Below, piece by piece: positions 45,945 to 58,038 of a stretch of DNA of 64,000 bases (within the stretch, counting starts at the first letter, position 1; the number at the start of each line of letters is the position of its first letter). The position numbers and the translations under genes are program-made. Below the pieces are notes generated by a model that was not told the origin of the DNA, did not search any database, and was given only the letters and a program-made list of their open reading frames with translations. This DNA comes from Umbelopsis ramanniana AG. Taxonomy: Eukaryota > Mucoromycota > Umbelopsidomycetes > Umbelopsidales > Umbelopsidaceae. Location: contig NW_026252101.1 of NCBI RefSeq assembly GCF_025399195.1, positions 310,001 through 374,000 of the forward strand. Direction: 5' to 3'.

Positions 45945-48900
45945 ATGAATCCAGATTCTGCTAACGACTCCAGGAAACGACCCCGCGAATCCCCACAGCC
46001 AGTGCCGTTTGCGTCAACATCTGACGATACGGACCTGAAAAACGTTGACTGGGCAGCACTTGGCATTGATCCTGCTGAGATTGCTGCGCAAAAAGAATTA
46101 GAAGAGCAATACTCAAAGAGACACCGGATTCAAACAGAACAGGACGCTGTCTTGGCTAGACGTCTTCATGAAATGATGAATGGTTCTTCTCATGACGTTA
46201 TGGGAAGTCAACCAGAACCTGAATCGGAAACGTCAGAAATCAATGCCGTTCGACATCAACAGAATGAACCTTCAAGCTCCTTTGTCGCTACGGGGACTGG
46301 AAATTTCCCCACCAACATCGCACCACCACCACAAGAAGTCAAATTTGAAAGCATTTCAGTGGCAGATTCGCCGTTGCCAGTCAATAGTGATACGCCTGCG
46401 TCGACTGTCAGCACTCCTCCTACGACTTCAAGCACTAGCACTTCAAATTATGATTTAGACGTCATAGACTTAACAACTCAGGATGAAGTACTGGCTAAAC
46501 GGCTTCAGAATGAAGAGCTGATGCTAGTCGAAAATGGACTGATAGGAAGCAGTTTAGATACTCCGTTAGTCATATCTGAAAAATCCAGAAGTCCATCTGC
46601 CTCATCGGCAGAAAACCAGAATCATTTTCTCTATCAAAGTTACATCAACGGCCTTCAGCAAGGAAATAGTAACGCGGCAAATAGAACGGGAAACTCTTCA
46701 GAACAAGGTTACATCAAACTGGACGAGGATCTGTTCATGAGAGATGGCCAACCCAACAGGATGTTATTGGCTAATGGATATATGCAAGCTCTTCAAAATC
46801 TGTTTCAAAGGCAAAATAGAGCGTCGCTTTTTCCAACGCCTTCTTCATCCTCCTCATTGGCCGCCGAAAGCTCTTTATCCAATCGTACAGACAATCGTGT
46901 ATCAAGAGATGAGTCTGAGAAGGAACTTCGCGTACTACTAAAGAGCATAGAAAACGATTACAACATCAATCTTGAAGACAGAACAGGTACACCAGACGCA
47001 CTAATTCCAGCACTGATGGAGCATCAAAAGAAAGGTTTGTCTTGGCTGATCAACATGGAAGAAGGATCGAATAAAGGCGGTCTACTTGCTGATGACATGG
47101 GACTTGGTAAAGTGCGTATTGTTTTGGTAGTGACCCTGATAACATTGCTCGAGATCTCACATTCTTCAACGCTCACCATAGACAATACAAATGATTGCAT
47201 TGATACTATCACGACCGTGTTCCGATGCAGATCCGATCCCTCCTGTACCCAAGTACACTCCGTCAGAAAGGGAGGCGATACGACAATCGTTTCAAAGACC
47301 CTGTGGGTATCTTGATCACAAAATTCAAGAAAAAGCTAAAGAGAAACAACCAGAAGCTTTATTGAAGACGAAAAGCACTCTTGTGGTGTGCCCAGTATCA
47401 CTTATTTACCAATGGCGAGACGAAATTCTTAGTAAAACCTCTCCCGCTCTCAACGTCGTTTTACATCATGGACCCCTACGTGATGTGGTTCCAGCTGGTC
47501 TGGCATCTGCCGATGGTGCGTAATCATATTTAACTTGTACTGAAGTATGAATGTATACAATTTACTCAAAACTTATCACTCTAGTCGTTCTCACGTCGTA
47601 CACTTTGCTGGTCTCGGAGTTCGGTTACGAAGATATGGATAGTGGACCACTTTATAAAATCCATTTTCATCGGTATCTATTGCATATTCAAGTTCGAATC
47701 GTTTTTGAAATGGTAAATGTATATCTGACTTTTCTCAAAAGTGTTGTTTTAGATGAAGCACATTGTATAAAAAACAAAGCAACTCGATCTGCGAAAGCCT
47801 GGTAAGCAAAAAGCTTTATCTGATGATAGAGATCGTCTACGCTAACCTTATAACTCCTATCTCTGTTAGTGCTGCTATTCATGCAACTCATAGATGGTGC
47901 TTGACGGCCACACCAATTCAAAACAGAGTGTCAGATTTGTAAGAGAAATACCACACGAGCACTTTTGAGTTGTACCTTCATACCAGCACTCTAATATTTT
48001 TTACGAAAGATTTTCCCTCATTCGCTTTCTAAGAATCAAACCATATCACGAGTGGTCAAGATTCAGCGCAGAAATTGATCTTCCAATGCTTTCAAAAAAC
48101 CGGGATCATGTAAGTGACATATCTATAATTTTCAGATGTTACATGACCATACTAAAGCTATTGTGACAGGCAATGAAGCGCGTTCAGATTTTAATGAAAG
48201 GTATGCGATTAATTACTCTGAAGTGATATATTTGCTCTTTAAGCTAAGTATTATTATGATTGCAATAGCTATCTCTCTTCGGCGTACAAAGGATGGGACC
48301 ATTGATGGAAAACCGTTACTGGTTCTGCCTGCACGACGTGTCCATATCACCCATGTTGAGTTCAGTGAAGATGAGCGTAATTTTTACGACTATTTGCGGG
48401 AAAAGGCGCAAGCTAAGTTTAGCAAGTACTTGAACAGCGGAACAGTTATGAAACATTATTCAAGCGTAAGCCATGAGATTTTTCTGCGTAAAAGTAGTGT
48501 TTACTCAACTCATCATGAAATGTATATTACAGGTTTTGGTCTTGATTTTAAGACTTCGGCAAGCCTGCCTACATCCTGTTCTCACCACAACGGGTGTTAA
48601 TGTTTCCACAAGTGAAACACAGAAGGAAGAGACTTACAGAAGGCGAGCTGCTATGATGCAAAGTACGGTGATTCAGCGGCTGATTCAGCAGGAGCTAGAG
48701 GAGGAAACACCGGAGGTTGGCTTTTCTACTTAGAGATAGTACGTTGGCGTGTAATTGTTCATGAACATTATTTTTTAGTGTCCCATTTGCATGGATGTTA
48801 CCGGTTCCCCATACCTGATTACTGATTGCGGTCATAGCTTTTGCCAAGAATGCTTATTCAGTAAGTAATAATATTACGCCAGCCGTAACTGTGAATCGAC

Positions 48901-49857
48901 CTCTTTCTGATCTTATTTTACGCTTAAGATTTTATGAATACAGTTTCGGGCGAAACTGTAAAGGAATTGAAATGCCCACAGTGTCGCATTAGATTCAATG
49001 AACATCACCTCATACCAATTGAAATATTCCAAGAAGTGCACAATCCACACTTTAAGAAGGCTGAAAAACCGGATAAGGATATTGCTGTGATGAAACCAAA
49101 AGATTTTGTATCCAGTACCAAAATCGATACCATGTTGCAGATTCTGGCCAAAACAAAGGAAGAAAGCAATGGAAAAGACAAGACGATCATCTTCACTCAA
49201 TTCACGAACATGCTTGATCTCATTGAAAAGCCATTGAAGACCGCAGGTTATAAATTTGTTCGATACGATGGCTCATTAAATGTGAAGGCGAAAAACAACG
49301 CAGTGCAAACTTTGCGAAATGATCCCGATACGACCATCATGCTCACATCCACTAAGTGTGGATCACTGGGTCTCAACTTGACAGCTGCCAATAGGGTGAT
49401 TGTATGTGCCAGCAGTAACTTTCTTACAACTTTTCATTTGGAGATTTTCTAATTCTTCTTCCTCTAGCTTCTGGATATTTGGTGGAATCCTGCTCTTGAG
49501 AATCAAGCTATCGATAGGTATGTTTTGATATGGATTACAGCTTGCCTTGATATATGTAATATCTAACCGCTAGGACCATCGTATACAGAGTTCATCGAAT
49601 TGGCCAAACGAAAGACGTAGAAGTCCATCGAATTTTAGTGAAAGACACTATCGAGGACAAGATTGTAGACTTGCAAAACAAGAAACAGGTGAGCCTAAGA
49701 AATAAGAAACGATGTTACTATTATGGATTTCTCGCTAATGGGTTGTTATCTCTGCAACATTTAGGCTATTGCTGATTCCGCATTGAACGCTGGTGCCACC
49801 AAAGAATTTAGTAGACTTGGTATTAATGAACTACTTCATCTTTTCCGAGGACCTTAA
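45945..49857 (+). CDS. ULS1: Uls1-like SNF2 translocase with RING finger
   Basis: Chromatin/DNA translocase of the Rad5/16-Uls1 group, linked to SUMO-conjugated substrates. Fourteen exons: 45945-47111, 47182-47515, 47585-47672, 47742-47801, 47870-47938, 48010-48109, 48170-48200, 48269-48465, 48533-48715, 48779-48860, 48929-49401, 49468-49517, 49574-49688, 49765-49857; 1,013 residues. Helicase motifs: DMGLGKT (384-390), LVVCPVSLIYQW, VVLDEAH (531-537), LTATPIQN, then in the C-lobe STKCGSLGLNLT and RVHRIGQTKDVEVHR. A C3HC4 RING sits between the lobes from residue 744 (CPICMD...CGHSFCQEC...CPQC). The disordered N-terminus carries VIDLTT at about 173, a SUMO-interacting-motif-like sequence. Donor of intron 9 is GTTGGC, weak but the only one that keeps frame into the RING. 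Confidence 0.9.
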
Positions 49858-51061
49858 CGCATTCAACCAACCCCATCATTGTACATTAAATAAAGCAAAA
49901 ATAGGACTAGCATAAATTATACTTAATATTCAAACACGTCAGCGATATCGAAGTAAGTGGGGATTATTAGTAGAGGAGAACAATCTGTTCAATAATCGCT
50001 TGCCATCGTATTTTCGCTTTTACGCGACTATTCATTATTGGACGGCGGAATTATACTTCACTGAATATTTCTATCACGAGCTTTGCTTGGAAAAATGATA
50101 CATTTAAATGGCGATATTCACATTGAATAGCATTTAGCCTATGCCTGTATATTCAATAAGATCTGTTCTAATGCAGTGTTATGGATTGTAAACCCCATGC
50201 GTCGCATCAAATAATCTCAGCGCTTTCAAAAGTCGATAACTCCTTTTTGCTTTCAAATAAATTTCAAGTGTATTATCAAAATAAATTAAAAGTTTTCATC
50301 CATCTTGTCAGATCAAAAAGTTCACGCAATGCCGTGCCTGACACCATATCAGTTTGATTGATCAACTGATATAAAAGAGAAAAGTGTTGAAAACGACAAT
50401 GCATTGAAGTTTGCCACCTTTTATGGTTTCCGGAATAAAAAAGAAGTGATTTACAGTTTACGATATTCGAAAGTGATATGGACACTAAAAGAATAATTAC
50501 AGTATGCTATTAACATGTTCGCTCAAATGAAATCGGTGGTGACTTACACAAAATGAGTACCTCTTTGCTTTGATAAACCATCAGCGCGTATTTCTGAGGT
50601 TTTCCAACTGCTTTCTGCTCTCGAGTCAGCACATATATTTTCCGCTTCTACAGGCCTACAATTATAGCATATCCTCAAGGATGTCATACAGATTTTCGAT
50701 TGCCCGACAATCAGTATGCATCCAACTGCCACTTCCTGTGCTTCCTTTTCTTTTTTGGAGGCTGACAATCCGCTGGAGAGAGCTGCGAACAAACGTTTTA
50801 ACTCACATATTTAGTAATATGCGATCCTCATTAACGAGACACTCATGTCATAGCTACAGTCCTATCTTGTAAAAAAATAAAAGGCCACCTATGGCTGAAT
50901 TTTTTAACTCCAGTCATGTGCTTAATATACACATGACTGCAAGAATAATTGCAGACTGTATACTCATGTTAGATAGAAAGACTACACAAATGGTGTTGTA
51001 ACTATGCTTAAGCCCAACGAACACTAGGTAAATGAAAGTAATGCATTTTATGAGTAAAAAC
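49858..51061. other. intergenic between convergent genes
   Basis: 1.2 kb between the Uls1-like and GT61 3' ends. Frames are up to 100 codons, without family features. Confidence 0.5.
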
Positions 51062-52999
51062 TTATTGATTATCCATTCTTCGAAGAACATGCTCAACAGT
51101 ATCTAATAACACTGACTCAACAGCGCGAACATTACGGATAGAATCACCAATGTCAAGGTGTCTATATAACTTTGGACCAGAAAGCGCCGCAATGTTGTTA
51201 AATTGGTAGTTAAAGCGTCGGGTTGGATGTTGGAGCTCAATGACGCCGCCGTATGAAGGCATGAAGGATGTGTATATGAAAGAAGCTCCATGTGGTCCAA
51301 TAATTATGTCAGATTCCCTTGCGAGAGCAATTTGTTCCTGCATGGTCGGTAAATCTGCAGGATTGACTCGACGGAAGACCAAAGCTCTATCAAAATAAGC
51401 CTCGCTAAAATGCGATTCCAAACGTGCTTGAAGTTGTAGAATGACAGAGTGTTCGTTGCCAATCTTCCGCAGAGTGTTCACGTTCCATGCATTTTTGGTA
51501 GGGTTTCGAGACAAGAATGTAACTACCAAAGGTTTTCTAGAGAGATCTGTTTGGTCGGTATAAAATAAAGTAGGCTCTGGAGTAATTGGTGGGGTAATCA
51601 GTTTGAAGGTATCAGCTGTAAAATTTGCTGGCGCTGACGATGGCAAAAAGTTGAGGGGTAAGTTCAGTCGGGATAAAACATAATCAATATAGGCTTTCAA
51701 GACGACTGAGCCGTCGCAACTGGTCGCTTCTGCTTTTTCTCGGCTGAACAACGTGACACCAGCATGGAAACCAAAAGTCGCTGAGCGGAAGCATATATTA
51801 TTCAGTGGAGCCTGAGATTTTTCCTGTGCTTCTTGTACGATGTCGCGTATAGTCCGTATATGGTTTTGAGAACGTCGTTTGCTTGAGAATAGACTGGTCC
51901 ATAAACTATTCAGGCTAGGTATGCCTCCTTCGTTTGAATCAAGAAATACGATTTCGGTTGTTTCGGTATTCATGTCACTTGCAGCCAAACCAATAAATGC
52001 TTGCATTAAGTCTTGATGAATGTGATAAACGTTGCCAGTATCGTAGCGGGAAATCAAATATAGATCCTCTTCTACCCAGGCGTCACAGGTAACGTTTTGC
52101 GCCAAGCTTTCTTCGTTTATGAAACGATTTTCCAACCCAGAATATAGCCACATAGCTCCTACAGGAAATTATTTCCGTCAGCATAAGCAGAATTTTAAAG
52201 TCCAAGTCGAAAGAAAATGCGTACCTCCAAATCCCCAACTGGGACGATCATAGAAATTGTCCTTTAATTTGCACTTTGCTTCCGTGCCACCTGGTACAAG
52301 AAACATGTCTATGCTACCTCTTTTAGGTTCTTGTGGGAGTTCATCAAGATTTAGCACAAGATTCTTGGTATGACAGAGGTTCTCAGGAATATCCATATGT
52401 ATCATGCTGCACTCCATCGAGAATTTCGATATTTCAGGTGAATTTCTAGAATGAATGTAGCCCACCTCAGTAGAGACGGATTCGTCAAGCGTGACACATT
52501 GCTCGGCATCATCGTTGCCACTTGTTGAAGGACATGAGTCTTCGCAAAATGGTTTTATATTTTGCCGCCAATTGCGAATGACATCGAATCCATATCGTTC
52601 GTCGCAAAAGGATGAAACACCGGAAATAGCGTTATCTTTTTGCAGCTTATACAGAAATGAATATGGTCGCGATAAGGAGTCTTCATTTATGGGCTCCATA
52701 TCTGAGTAGTTGTTATAACCTTCCATCCACTTGCTTTCTTGGCTATTGTCGATTGGTCGGCCATTCACATCGGTAGCATCCTGTCCAGAAAAGCCAATGA
52801 ACTCTTGATAATTCTCACTTCCTTGATCATCGTTCAGATCCATAGCCACCAGGGCCTGAACCTTTTCTCTATAACCAGTGATATGGTTGGTTAACATGAT
52901 CATACCAGTGACCATTATGAAAGCCAGACATGCTAGGATGACTACTATGTGAGATTTCCTTGACCATATTATCCTGTTACGAAACGGCAGAAGCTTCAT
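51062..52999 (-). CDS. GT61-family glycosyltransferase, type II membrane protein
   Basis: Exons 52999-52225 and 52158-51062; 623 residues. A short basic cytosolic tail is followed by one signal-anchor helix (HIVVILACLAFIMVTGMIML, about 17-36), a Golgi type II layout. The catalytic DUF563/GT61 domain lies in the second half and ends with IIIGPHGASFIYTSFM and GVIELQHP, the family hallmark G.HGA followed by a [V/I]E-hydrophobic strand. Family members transfer xylose, arabinose or GlcNAc (plant xylosyltransferases, animal EOGT). The fungal substrate is unknown. Asn-rich and acidic stem region at residues 45-110. Confidence 0.82.
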
Positions 53000-53687
53000 A
53001 ATAAATTTGACATAAGAAGGGAAGGAGTGTAATAGAGGAGAAAGAGCTTGGCTTCACCCATTTCTGTACTTAAAATGCCATCTTTGGGGATATTCGGACA
53101 TGTTCAAGTGATACGAGATCGGTGATTGAACAATTTTTTTTTTTTGCCTAAATTTTGAATTTCAGATATTGTACTGTGATTTCTGCAGAGAATCGTTCTT
53201 TTGAAATCGAGAATGTAAATAGTCCTCTTGAGCAGAAGTATATCATAGTAGACCAAAAAAAATTCTGGCTAAAAAATGAACAGATTACTGGTACGCTTAT
53301 CGAAGGCTGCATTGAAGGCATTGAGTAGTTGTTTCAGTCAACAGATGGCTTCCCTTTTAGGAGAGTACCGGTTGAACCATTACCCTCACCAGCATGCCGT
53401 TGTTGTAAAATCATTGGGGGACGTTCTTTATATATGGCCAGGATAAGTAGTGAGCTATCCTGACTAATTGTTAAAGCGATTTAAAATTACTTTGGATTGT
53501 AGTACTCCTCCATCGTCGTAAGATGTGGAACCTTGCTCGCTTGATGACCGTTAGGCCGCATAATCCAAATTCAGCAATTTGGTGGCTTAGATGATTTGCG
53601 GACACCAAATACTAACATTTTCTTTCCTTCCGCAATTTGTTGACATCCAATCTCTGTTTATCCATCCCATCCATCCATCCATCCATC
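53000..53687. other. divergent promoter region of GT61 and uS11 genes
   Basis: 688 bases; ends with a CATC/CCAT tandem repeat just before the uS11 start codon. No gene recognised. Confidence 0.5.
53662..53687. repeat. CCAT tetranucleotide repeat in 5' leader
   Basis: About six CCAT/CATC units directly before the ATG at 53688, so it lies in the 5' leader of the ribosomal protein mRNA. Confidence 0.75.
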
Positions 53688-54561
<874 letters not shown>

Positions 54562-54795
54562 ATTTTTAGTGTTGTTACCTTGTTTTGTGAATATACAGTA
54601 TGTCATTACTTCAAACAATGCTCAAAAAATTTTGTATGTTGCACTTGGCTTCATTATTATAAACCCATCTGGAAGCGATCAATGCAAAAAAAGAACAATC
54701 AACGAATGAAAATATCCCTACTACAAGCGAAATTGAACAGAGAAACAAAAAGCCAACTATTAAAGTAGAATTATGTATCAGCCATGCTGACCAAG

Positions 54796-56720
54796 TTATT
54801 CAGCTTTAGATCCTTCATCCTCTTCTTGGCCGATCTTCAGCTTGTTTTCAACAGCGGTGGACAGTTCGTCCTCGACTTTAGGTGTAGCTTCTAAATTGTC
54901 ATTGTCGCCATAGTAAGGCTGCTGAGTGTTTGGGTATTGTGCAAAGCTATAGAGAAGAATAACAGGAATAGTTGATGAGGCAGCTGAGCAATTGATTGGT
55001 ATCGATAAATTTCAGTTGAAACTTACTTTGCTTGAGACAGGTACGCAGGATTGCCTCCTGGGGGTGCGTTGGCTGGATTATTGGACGCAAAGCCGAGCAT
55101 TGTTTCAGGAGTCATAGGCATTTGCATAGGTCTAGCAGTAAAGCCTGCCATAGGTTGGAAATCTCGGGCTCTCCACACACGCTTGCGAGCTGTCTGGCCC
55201 TTGAGGCGCTTTTGTGCCAAGGAGTCAGCAAATCGAACCTGCAGAGGGACATTGCTCCCAGGCAAGGTATGTCCGTTGAATGTCTCGATAACGGATATCG
55301 CAGCAGAACGATCAGTCATTCTAAGAGATCCACAATTAGACTAATGCTATTTCTAAATAGTTTGATAGAGTATACGAAAATATATACCTTGCAAAGCCAA
55401 CACCTCGACTAAGACCTGTTTGAGGGTCTCTTAGAATTCTGTTGGAGACCGTATGGTAAGGCTTGAACATTTCTTCGAGTTGCTATGGTACAGTTATGTG
55501 AAATGGTGAAATAGGTACGTGTTTTAAAATATGGAATGTTTATACTTACAGGCTCATTCATGGTAGGAGGTAAATTGGAGACATAGATATTGGCAGATGT
55601 CTCGTCTTGTAGACTTCGAAGACGGGCACTGAATGATTCCTATAACGGGGCGCAAGAGAGACGTAAGCATTTTGTTCGTAAAGAGCGACAACCACAGGTT
55701 ATCAATGTTTACCTGTCCAACCCTGGCGAAAGAGGCCTGGAGTCCGTTTCGATTGAGACCTTCGATAGCGCGTTGTGCCTCATCTTCGTTCTCAAACATA
55801 GCGAATCCATAACCCTTACATTCACCAGTCTTCTGCTCTATAATAGCCTTGGATGAAGCGATGGCGCCATAGCTAAGAAAGAGTTGTTTAGTACAGTGCG
55901 TCAACGGTTTGCTACAAGCATGCGCATTCACTTACGGGCTACACATGTCTGCAAATGCCTCATCTGTGGTGGTTGAATCAAGTCCACGAACGTAAATATT
56001 ATGGGTATGAAATTGATTACTTTGTTGCAGTTGCTGCAGTTGCTGCAGTTGCTGCTGCTGTTGTTGGTCAGGTTGATTCGCTCGTCTTTGGGATGTAGAA
56101 GAACCAGAGCCAGTGGATCGTGTTCCCGTGTTGTTGAAAGGGCCAGGAAGACGCTGCATCATTTGATGAGGTGGTGATCCTGGAGCTGAGTTGGTACCAG
56201 TCAGCACGGGTGAAGAAAGGTGCAATGGTGGGAAGTGTTGCCCTGGCGGCAATACGAAGGCGTGTGTGGGTGGCGACATTGACATACCACCTTGTTGAAA
56301 CTGGAATGTCGGGGTAAACGGAGGGCTATTAGGATTGAGCGGCGGTGATTGCGGATGCATGGCGGGAGAACCAGGGTAGCTTTGGTAGCCACTCATAAAG
56401 TCTGGATAGTACTGCATCGTGAATTGCGGACTGAGCGGGTAGATATACGCTCCAAACGATGGGTCAGAAGGGTCATATCCACTAGCGACAGCTTGGTCAT
56501 ACGCGTACTGAGCTGTAATAGGATCGACGTATCCAAACGCGAAAGGTGGATAAGCAGGAGATGTAGGTGGAGGAATGTTACGATCATCGTGTTCGGCCTG
56601 TCGGTGTTGCTGAGAAGGACCATCTTGTCGGTCTGAATTGTCAGCAGGCTTTACATTTTGCTTCTCTGTTTCAATTTGAGTTTGTTCCGGATTAGCCGTG
56701 GCAGTTTGTGGGTTGGTCAT
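54796..56720 (-). CDS. RBMS/MSSP-like two-RRM RNA-binding protein
   Basis: Exons 56720-55936, 55872-55713, 55639-55550, 55482-55388, 55320-55027, 54946-54796; 524 residues. A long Pro/Gln/Ser-rich N-terminus contains a Gln tract. RRM1 begins at about residue 245 (NIYVRGLDSTTTDEAF) with RNP1 KGYGFAMFE. RRM2 begins at about residue 332 (NIYVSNLPPTMNEP) with RNP1 RGVGFARM. The tandem order, the CKGYGFAMF and SRGVGFARM signatures, and the segment VRFADSLAQKRL after RRM2 match the RBMS/MSSP family of RNA and single-stranded DNA binding proteins. Its targets in fungi are unknown. Acidic C-terminus. Confidence 0.86.
56022..56066. repeat. CAG/CTG tract encoding polyglutamine
   Basis: Repeated ttgctgcag units that encode a Gln-rich stretch just before RRM1 of the RBMS-like protein (read on minus). 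Confidence 0.8.
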
Positions 56721-57126
56721 GTTGAATTGATAGAACAGTGTTTATCAGAATGGCAGGTAATTCGTGATGGCTAGATTTCAACAATGCTCGATAAACTATT
56801 ATTCGTCTCCAGAACTCCCAGCGGAATCTAAGCGAGTTTTGCTGGTAAAGTTGACTAGAATGTCTGTTGTGAGAAGTGAAAAGGTAATTAAAGGCAGCTG
56901 ATTGTTGTAAACGGAAGGAAAGCGCCCAAGCTAAGAGATGCTGTTAATAACAAACGAAAAAAAATAAGGCGAGTGACCTGGACGAGAACAGGTCATCAAC
57001 TTCAGATGAGTTACACCGGCAAATCCTCATATGGAAATAGGCCAGGTGGCCCAGTTCAGATTTGCAGCAACGACAAAAAATTCTCTATCCAAAAAAACAA
57101 ATATACTACAACGTCAACCTCGTACT
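56721..57126. other. divergent promoter region
   Basis: 406 bases between the RBMS-like and shugoshin starts. An in-frame ATG at 57031 could extend the shugoshin N-terminus. Confidence 0.5.
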
Positions 57127-57763
57127 ATGACGGACCAGAAGCACCAAAGTAAGTCCTGGATGCTACAGCTCTATTTCGTTCATGCTGCTGTTCGCTGTTT
57201 ACTTATTTTGTTAGTTCAAGACTCATACGTCCAACAGAATCTCGATTTAGCGCGGTAATACCAAGGCGATAGCCACAAGTTGTACATGCCAAAAAAATCC
57301 AGCGTCCTGATTGTAATTTCACAGGATAAATGCCTTCTATTTGAACCGAATTCATACACTGGAAAAAGAAGTTGAATACCTTCAATGCGAAAACCTGGAT
57401 CTACGAGCGTTGCTAGCTCAAAGTCGTCAAATTCCACATGCTCAAAAAATCCAGGGCCCGCCGAAGGGTAAGGTAATACTAATTTTGTAAGGGCATTTTC
57501 AACTATGTTTAATTCGATTTATAGTTTTAAAGGAAAATCTCCCAAAAGTAATATAAATTATATTTTATAATATTTTATTGTAATTTATTAATTTTATTTT
57601 AATCATTTAGAGAATTAAAAGATATTCTGCGCGTCCTAATTATGTACTTCCAAGCCTAAAAAAGTTAATAATTTATATTATATCAGTATTTGCTTAAAAT
57701 TTATAACTAATTATAGGATTTGTTAGAAAATTGAGAAAGGGTGATTCATTCACATTCAAATAA
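57127..57763 (+). CDS. SGO1: minimal shugoshin
   Basis: Protects centromeric cohesin by recruiting PP2A and the chromosomal passenger complex. Six short exons: 57127-57148, 57215-57254, 57325-57467, 57525-57547, 57611-57663, 57727-57763; 105 residues. Residues 8-56 form the shugoshin N-terminal coiled coil (QQNLDLARRINAFYLNRI then LEKEVEYLQCENLDLRALL). The C-terminal basic SGO motif is complete: RIKRYSARPNYVLPSLKK followed by KLRKGDSFTF at the very end. All five introns are GT-AG, 57-71 bases, three of them very AT-rich, and every junction keeps frame. An in-frame ATG at 57031 would give 137 residues; I prefer 57127, which has A at -3. Typical shugoshins are several hundred residues; here the middle is nearly absent. 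Confidence 0.8.
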
Positions 57764-58038
57764 CTGTACATAAAGCTTTAAATATGCGATAGAATAGAAG
57801 TAGCAGATTACACGCTATAAAGTCGCACTATGGTCTAATTTTTATTGTACACAATTCTACCCTTCTACTAGCATTCTATTCCGAGTTCTGCTTATAGAAA
57901 AATTTTGTTCATGAATTTTTTTTTTTTCACATAGAGTATACCGCCGAGCGTTCGAATCGGGAACTGTGACTGCGTTTTATATTGTTTTCAGTTTCTTGTC
58001 AAGGACAAGATAACTGCAGATTGGTTTGAGAAGTGCTC

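Noticed and set aside
57203-57437. Overlapping minus-strand frames with Cys residues
   Set aside because: They are antisense to the shugoshin coiled-coil exons, which make continuous sense on plus.
57940-57990. tRNA-like gttcgaatc box
   Set aside because: A single B-box-like string without an A box, cloverleaf or acceptor stem.
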